From: Mycolicibacterium sp. ND9-15
GTDB lineage: Bacteria > Actinomycetota > Actinomycetes > Mycobacteriales > Mycobacteriaceae
Direction: 5' to 3'
Length of the DNA: 64,000 nt
NCBI RefSeq assembly: GCF_035918395.1
Contig: NZ_CP142362.1
Span: forward strand, 3,633,501 to 3,697,500
A program made the position numbers and the translations under genes. Below, piece by piece: positions 60,022-64,000 of the stretch; the stretch's first letter is position 1; every line of letters starts with the position of its first letter. Below the pieces are notes generated by a model that did no database searches, was not told the origin of the DNA, and saw only the letters and a program-made list of their open reading frames with translations.

Positions 60022-61188
60022 GTGATGAACGAGAACAGAAGGCACGGCCTGTCGACCCACGGCCAGTCCACCAGGGCCATCCACGCCGTCCGACCCGACC
60101 TGACCACCGGCGCCGTCAACGCCCCGATCTACGCCAGTTCGACGTTCGCGCAGGACGGCGTCGGTGGATTGCGCGGCGGATACGAGTACGCGAGGACGGG
60201 CAATCCCACCCGAGCGGCACTCGAGACCTCGCTGGCCGCGGTGGAAGCGGCCAGCTACGGCCGGGCGTTCGCGTCCGGCATGGCCGCCACCGACTGCGCG
60301 CTGCGCGCGATCCTGCGACCGGGTGATCACGTCGTGATGCCCGACGACGCGTACGGCGGCACCTTCCGCCTGATCGACAAGGTGTTCACCAAGTGGGGCA
60401 TCGACTACACGGCCGTGTCGCTCGCTGACCTCGAGGCGGTGCGCGCGGCGATCACCCCGAACACCCGGCTGATCCTGGTGGAGACGCCCACCAACCCGTT
60501 GCTGTCGATCGCCGACATCGCAGGGATCGCGCGGCTGGCTTCGGCTTCGAACACGAAAGTGTTGGTGGACAACACGTTCGCCTCACCGGCGCTGCAGCAG
60601 CCGCTGCTTTTGGGCGCCGACATCGTGCTGCACTCCACCACCAAGTACATCGGCGGGCATTCCGATGTGGTGGGTGGAGCGCTGCTGACCAACGACGAGG
60701 AACTCGACGCCGCGTTCGCGTTTCTGCAGAACGGTGCGGGCGCCGTGCCCGGCCCGTTCGACTCCTACCTCACCCTGCGTGGCTTGAAGACCCTGGTGAT
60801 ACGCATGCAGCGGCACAGCGACAACGCTGCGGTGATCGCCGAGTTCCTGGACGGTCATCCCGCGATCGAGACCGTGCTCTATCCAGGTCTGCCCGGGCAC
60901 CCGGGCCACGAGGTCGCCGCCAGACAGATGAGCGGCTTCGGCGGTATGGTCTCGGTGCGGTTGCGCGGGGGAGCGGACGCCGCCCGCAAGTTCTGTTCCC
61001 GCACAGAGGTTTTCATTCTCGCCGAGTCGCTGGGTGGGGTCGAGTCGTTGATCGAGCACCCCGGTGCGATGACCCACGCCTCCACGGCCGGTTCCCAATT
61101 GGAGGTTCCCGACGACCTGGTACGGCTGTCGGTCGGCATCGAGGATGTCGCGGATCTGCTCGCCGACCTCGAGCACGCGTTGAGCTAG
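60022..61188 (+). CDS. metB: cystathionine gamma-synthase
   Basis: 388 aa PLP enzyme that makes cystathionine from O-succinylhomoserine (or O-acetyl) and cysteine. Seen: YARTGNPTRAALETSLAAVE, FASGMAATDCALRAIL, VETPTNPLLSIADI, DNTFASPALQQPLLLGADIV and the PLP Lys in LHSTTKYIGGHSDVVGG. Start GTG 60022 or the next codon ATG 60025; a TAGGCT element at 60011-60016 lies 5 bp upstream of the GTG, so the mRNA may be leaderless. It is in the position of M. tuberculosis metB. Confidence 0.95.
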   Translation: MMNENRRHGLSTHGQSTRAIHAVRPDLTTGAVNAPIYASSTFAQDGVGGLRGGYEYARTGNPTRAALETSLAAVEAASYGRAFASGMAATDCALRAILRPGDHVVMPDDAYGGTFRLIDKVFTKWGIDYTAVSLADLEAVRAAITPNTRLILVETPTNPLLSIADIAGIARLASASNTKVLVDNTFASPALQQPLLLGADIVLHSTTKYIGGHSDVVGGALLTNDEELDAAFAFLQNGAGAVPGPFDSYLTLRGLKTLVIRMQRHSDNAAVIAEFLDGHPAIETVLYPGLPGHPGHEVAARQMSGFGGMVSVRLRGGADAARKFCSRTEVFILAESLGGVESLIEHPGAMTHASTAGSQLEVPDDLVRLSVGIEDVADLLADLEHALS

Positions 61189-61191
61189 AGG

Positions 61192-61854
61192 TCAGGACAA
61201 TGCGGGGCGCAGCGCCGAAGCCGTGACGGCGAGGTTCACGTCGGGCAGCCCGGTCTGGTACTCGTCGACCCAGCTGCCGAGCGCGATCTCGCCTGCCCGG
61301 GCGTGCACCCACCGCCACCCGCGGTCATTGAGGCTCAGCAGCGCGCCCAGGCCGTCGACTGCATGCAGCAGGGAGACGATCGCCGCTGTCGACGGCGCCG
61401 GCGGTCTGCGGTCGAACAGCGCCGACAGCAGCGCCGAACGCGCTTGGCCGACGCGGTCTCGATTAGTCAGCGGCCACGCGAACTCATGGCCGAATCGCTT
61501 GTCCGGTAACGGGATACACCTGATCTGACCGGTCCGCTCCAGGTGTTCGGCGATGTGGCTCTCGGTGTGCTTGGCCAGCCGCTTCAGCGCCGTCCGCGGC
61601 CGCAGTGGGCGGCGTTGCAGCAGCTGGAACGCCGGCTCGACGATCGGGTCCATCGACCCCGGTACCGCCAATGCGATCAGGCGGCCGGGTTCCACCGCCT
61701 CACCGTCGACCGACGGCCGGATTCGGCACGCATGCGCGAGGTCGAGGAGTACCGCGGCGGACAGCACCCGCTCGCGGCGGTGGCGATCCAGCACCGGCTG
61801 CGCGGACGCGTTGTCGAGCAGCAGGAGGAACAGGTCCTCGGCGATCTGCGCCAT
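61192..61854 (-). CDS. GPP34 (GOLPH3-like) family protein
   Basis: 220 aa. The family pattern is visible: AEDLFLLLLDNASAQP at the start, AAVLLDLAHACRI, LAKHTESHIAEHLERTGQIRCIPL and a C-terminal helical bundle (AAIVSLLHAVDGLGALLSLNDRGWRWV). Actinobacterial GPP34 proteins are peripheral, probably phosphoinositide- or membrane-binding, with no known reaction. It lies downstream of greA on the same strand, separated by a 25-bp tandem repeat, and converges on metB with 3 bp between the stops. Confidence 0.85.
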   Translation of the reverse strand: MAQIAEDLFLLLLDNASAQPVLDRHRRERVLSAAVLLDLAHACRIRPSVDGEAVEPGRLIALAVPGSMDPIVEPAFQLLQRRPLRPRTALKRLAKHTESHIAEHLERTGQIRCIPLPDKRFGHEFAWPLTNRDRVGQARSALLSALFDRRPPAPSTAAIVSLLHAVDGLGALLSLNDRGWRWVHARAGEIALGSWVDEYQTGLPDVNLAVTASALRPALS

Positions 61855-61873
61855 CAGCGGATGCTAAACCCGC

Positions 61874-61988
61874 GCGCCGGGGCGCGCATTGGGCAGGTGC
61901 GCCGGGGCGCGCATTGGGCAGGTGCGCCGGGGCGCGCATTGGGCAGGTGCGCCGGGGCGCGCATTGGGCAGGTGCGCCGGGGCGCGCG
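61874..61988. repeat. perfect 25-bp tandem repeat (4.6 copies)
   Basis: Unit GCGCCGGGGCGCGCATTGGG followed by CAGGT. Copies start at 61874, 61899, 61924, 61949 and 61974; the first four are identical and full length, the fifth has 15 nt and ends exactly at the greA stop codon. Each unit contains the inverted repeat GCGCC-GG-GGCGC, so each can form a hairpin. Confidence 0.97.
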
Positions 61989-62483
61989 TCAGGCGTGGTA
62001 CGGCTCGGCCTCGAGCAGCTTCACCTTGACCGTGCTGCCGCTGGGCACCGTGTAGGTGCGAACGTCACCGACCTTCGCGTCGATGAGCGCCTCGCCCAGC
62101 GGCGACTGGGGCGAATACACCTCGAGCTTGCCGTCGCTGATGCCCTCCTGGCGGGTGGCGATCAGGAACCTCTCCGTGTCGTTCTCGTCGTCGCCGTACT
62201 GGACCTTGACCACCGAGCCCGGCAGCGCGACGCCGGACTGCTTGGGTGCCTCGCCCACCTTGGCGCTGTTGAGCAACTCCTGCAGCTGGCGAATCCGGGC
62301 TTCCTGCTGACCCTGTTCCTCCCGAGCGGCGTGGTATCCGCCGTTCTCGCGCAGGTCGCCCTCTTCGCGGCGGTCGTTGATCTCCGCAGCGATGACGGGC
62401 CGGTTGGCGATCAGCTGATCGAGCTCCGCCTTCAACCGGTCGTGTGCCTCCTGTGTCAGCCAGGTGACCTGCGTGTCGGTCAT
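61989..62483 (-). CDS. greA: transcription elongation factor GreA
   Basis: 164 aa, the usual mycobacterial length. N-terminal coiled-coil hairpin (DRLKAELDQLIANR then IAAEINDRREEGDLRENGGYHAAREEQGQQEARIRQLQELL) with the acidic tip residues DLRENGGY that stimulate RNA cleavage by paused RNA polymerase, then the FKBP-like domain (VVKVQYGDDENDTERFLIA, SPLGEALIDAKVGDVRTY). ATG 62483 with AGGAG upstream. The leader contains two competing hairpins; a tandem repeat follows the stop. Confidence 0.95.
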   Translation of the reverse strand: MTDTQVTWLTQEAHDRLKAELDQLIANRPVIAAEINDRREEGDLRENGGYHAAREEQGQQEARIRQLQELLNSAKVGEAPKQSGVALPGSVVKVQYGDDENDTERFLIATRQEGISDGKLEVYSPQSPLGEALIDAKVGDVRTYTVPSGSTVKVKLLEAEPYHA

Positions 62484-62561
62484 GTCGTCGCGCTCCTGTC
62501 CTAATCGCTCTCGCGCTTTTCTCGCGTAAGAAGTCTCGTGGTACGGCGCTGGGGAGCTTGA

Positions 62562-62637
62562 CGTGTATTGCCGCGATCGTCGGCGCCTAATCACAGCACC
62601 AAATGCAGCAATACACGGCTCCAGCAGGAACCGTGTA
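62562..62637 (-). promoter_or_regulatory. greA leader with two mutually exclusive hairpins
   Basis: Hairpin A: CGTGTATTGC (62562-62571) is the exact complement of GCAATACACG (62608-62617), a 10-bp stem with a 36-nt loop. Hairpin B: TACACGGCTCC (62612-62622) pairs with GGAACCGTGTA (62627-62637), 10 pairs and one mismatch around an AGCA loop. The two share bases 62612-62617. In the greA transcript (leftward) hairpin B forms first. A TATCAT -10-like element (complement of 62645-62650) would start transcription at about hairpin B. Confidence 0.65.
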
Positions 62638-62698
62638 CCGGACCATGATAGCACCGCAAGGGCGGCTGTTTTTCACGTATTTGCAGTTCGCGGTGATC

Positions 62699-63121
62699 TC
62701 AAGGGGCAACCAGGTATGCCGGCACGTCGGTGCCGCAGCCGTAGATGTCCCCGACGACGGGCTGGCGGGTGGCCTTGACCGGCGCGGTGACTTGCACAGT
62801 CTGCTGCGTCGACGGAGGCACCAGCACCTCGCGACGGCCGGTCTCGGCGCCGTCGATGGAGCGTGCCCGCACAATGCAGACCACCGGTTGCGACGGGTCC
62901 TTGCGCGTCACCTTGATCGTCACCGACACCGTTTCGTCGTCGACCAGCTGGTATGCGTTCAGCTCACCCTTGACGTCCTCGCTGCCGAACCGTCCGAATG
63001 CCACCACCGCCACCGCCACCCCCACCGCCAGTGCGACCACGGTGAACGCGATGGCGGCCCAACGCCGGTGGCGATGGGACAGCTGCCGGCGCCCGTAGCG
63101 CGCAGCGGGACGTTCGATCAT
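62699..63121 (-). CDS. DUF4307-family membrane protein (Rv1081c counterpart)
   Basis: 140 aa. Basic N-terminus, one membrane helix (WAAIAFTVVALAVGVAVAVVAF) and an extracytoplasmic beta-rich domain with Cys in PVVCIVRARS and YGCGTDV. The DUF4307 pattern (NAYQLVDDETVSVTIKVTR) is clear. No known function. It lies upstream of greA on the same strand with a 215-bp gap and is divergent from mca. Confidence 0.88.
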   Translation of the reverse strand: MIERPAARYGRRQLSHRHRRWAAIAFTVVALAVGVAVAVVAFGRFGSEDVKGELNAYQLVDDETVSVTIKVTRKDPSQPVVCIVRARSIDGAETGRREVLVPPSTQQTVQVTAPVKATRQPVVGDIYGCGTDVPAYLVAP

Positions 63122-63253
63122 CTTGTTTCGACGCCCTTTTCCTAGGCTCCTCGTCGGACAGATCTACAGAACTGGAACTATAGGGACTACAAAAAAGCGC
63201 CCGCGGGTTGATATTCCCGGAGACGACGAATCGCGATGGTAAGGCAGAGCAGG

Positions 63254-64000
63254 TTGAGCGAACTGCGGTTGATGGCCGTCCACGCCCACCCGGACGACGA
63301 GTCCAGCAAGGGCGCCGCCACGATGGCCCGTTACGTGGACGAGGGTGTCCGCGTGCTCGTGGTGACGCTCACCGGTGGCGAGCGCGGCGACATCCTCAAC
63401 CCGGCGATGGACCTGCCCGAGGTGCACGGCCGGATGGCCGAGATCCGCCGCGACGAGATGGCCAAGGCCGCCGAGATCCTCGGCGTCGAGCACCACTGGC
63501 TGGGGTTCGTCGACTCGGGGCTCCCCGAAGGTGACCCGCCCCCGCCACTGCCCGAAGGCTGCCTGGGCGTGGTTCCCCTCGACCAGCCGACCGAGTCGCT
63601 GGTGCGCGTCGTCCGCGAATTCCGACCACACGTGATGACGACGTACGACGAGAACGGCGGCTACCCGCATCCGGATCACATCAGGTGCCATCAAGTCTCC
63701 ATGGCGGCCTACGAGGCCGCCGGTGACTATCGCCTGTTCCCCGAAGCCGGTGAGCCGTGGAACGTCCGCAAGCTGTACTACACCCACGGCTTCCTTCGGC
63801 AACGGATGCAACTGTTGCAGGACGAGTTCGCCAAGTACGACGAGGTGGGCCCGTTCGAGAAATGGCTCAAACACTGGGATCCCGATCACGACATCTTCGC
63901 CAAGCGGGTGACCACGCGCATCGAGTGCGCCAAGTACTTCGCCCTGCGCGACGACGCGCTGCGCGCACACGCCACCCAGATCGATCCGAACGGGGACTTC
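63254..64000 (+). CDS. mca: mycothiol S-conjugate amidase Mca (3' end beyond the window)
   Basis: Cleaves mycothiol conjugates of toxins and drugs to a mercapturic acid plus GlcN-inositol. The zinc motif HAHPDDESSKG lies near the start, with the third ligand in GGYPHPDHIRCHQVS; TLTGGERGDILNP and MTTYDENGGYPHPDH are signature segments. The first ~249 residues are present. Start: TTG 63254 gives MSELRLMAVHAHPDDE, as in the M. tuberculosis protein; ATG 63236 would add six residues. Divergent from the DUF4307 gene. Confidence 0.95.
   Translation, partial: MSELRLMAVHAHPDDESSKGAATMARYVDEGVRVLVVTLTGGERGDILNPAMDLPEVHGRMAEIRRDEMAKAAEILGVEHHWLGFVDSGLPEGDPPPPLPEGCLGVVPLDQPTESLVRVVREFRPHVMTTYDENGGYPHPDHIRCHQVSMAAYEAAGDYRLFPEAGEPWNVRKLYYTHGFLRQRMQLLQDEFAKYDEVGPFEKWLKHWDPDHDIFAKRVTTRIECAKYFALRDDALRAHATQIDPNGDF

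Noticed and set aside
61874..61988. CRISPR array
   Set aside because: Repeats are directly adjacent with no spacers, so it is a minisatellite; no cas genes in the window.

Overview
The window is high-GC actinobacterial DNA. It most probably comes from a Mycobacterium or Mycolicibacterium (fast-growing type) chromosome. The right half, from about 38.3 kb on, follows a gene order known from M. tuberculosis Rv1057-Rv1082: beta-propeller, Rv1059-like oxidoreductase, two patatins, lpqV, cysteine dioxygenase, rhodanese, Rv1069c, echA8, echA9, Bax-inhibitor protein, fadA3, GDSL esterase, lipU, cbs, pra, metB, greA, DUF4307, mca. Mycobacterial hallmarks elsewhere are an antigen-85-like esterase, F420/deazaflavin-dependent (Ddn-type) proteins, DUF732 and DUF5994 proteins, mycothiol chemistry (mca) and a KstR-type operator. 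All family and synteny statements come from memory of families, not from searches.

Layout. 0-5.4 kb: the end of an alpha/beta hydrolase, a KdpD sensor kinase with no kdpE or kdpFABC beside it, and an overlapping SDR / phytoene-desaturase-like pair. 5.58-9.65 kb: a tRNA gene (UAA anticodon, short variable loop) and, 4 kb downstream, a 38-nt decayed copy of its 3' half. Between them lie an unrecognised two-gene module and a small membrane protein, so this looks like an old integration into a tRNA gene. 9.7-25.4 kb: acyl-CoA ligase, Ddn-like enzymes, ArsR/AHSA1 pair, fdxA with a SufR-like regulator, two more regulators of the same cysteine-motif type, stress proteins (OsmC, AhpD-like), DoxX, patatin, transaldolase, ferredoxin-reductase-like flavoprotein, Rieske oxygenase and PaaX. 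25.6-31.6 kb: lipoprotein, hydrolase, P450/TetR and several decayed genes. 31.7-34.9 kb: a complete ectABCD operon for ectoine and 5-hydroxyectoine. 35.2-38.3 kb: secreted DUF732 protein, antigen-85-like protein, and an STAS / ATPase anti-sigma pair. 38.3-64 kb: the conserved Rv1057-Rv1082 block, in which a lipid-transfer thiolase, a transmembrane Ser/Thr kinase, a second proline-rich membrane protein, an acyl-CoA dehydrogenase and a GPP34-family gene are additional to the M. tuberculosis order as I remember it.

How the genes work together. The conserved block joins sulfur metabolism (metB and cbs for transsulfuration, cysteine dioxygenase and rhodanese, mca for mycothiol conjugates) with lipid and branched-chain acyl catabolism (echA8, echA9, fadA3, lipU, esterases, acyl-CoA dehydrogenase). 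ectABCD gives osmoprotection. The cluster of three cysteine-motif regulators next to ferredoxin, OsmC, AhpD-like and FAD genes suggests redox or Fe-S sensing.

Most notable signals: the tRNA-bounded island with an undescribed gene pair; a duplicated promoter plus first codons shared by a regulator gene and a patatin gene; two mutually exclusive hairpins in the greA 5' leader; a perfect 25-bp tandem repeat abutting the greA stop codon; a perfect KstR-type box; and several gene remnants (ctaD, folE, M48 protease, S51/cyanophycinase-like, ANTAR). No insertion sequence, integrase, CRISPR array or rRNA was seen.
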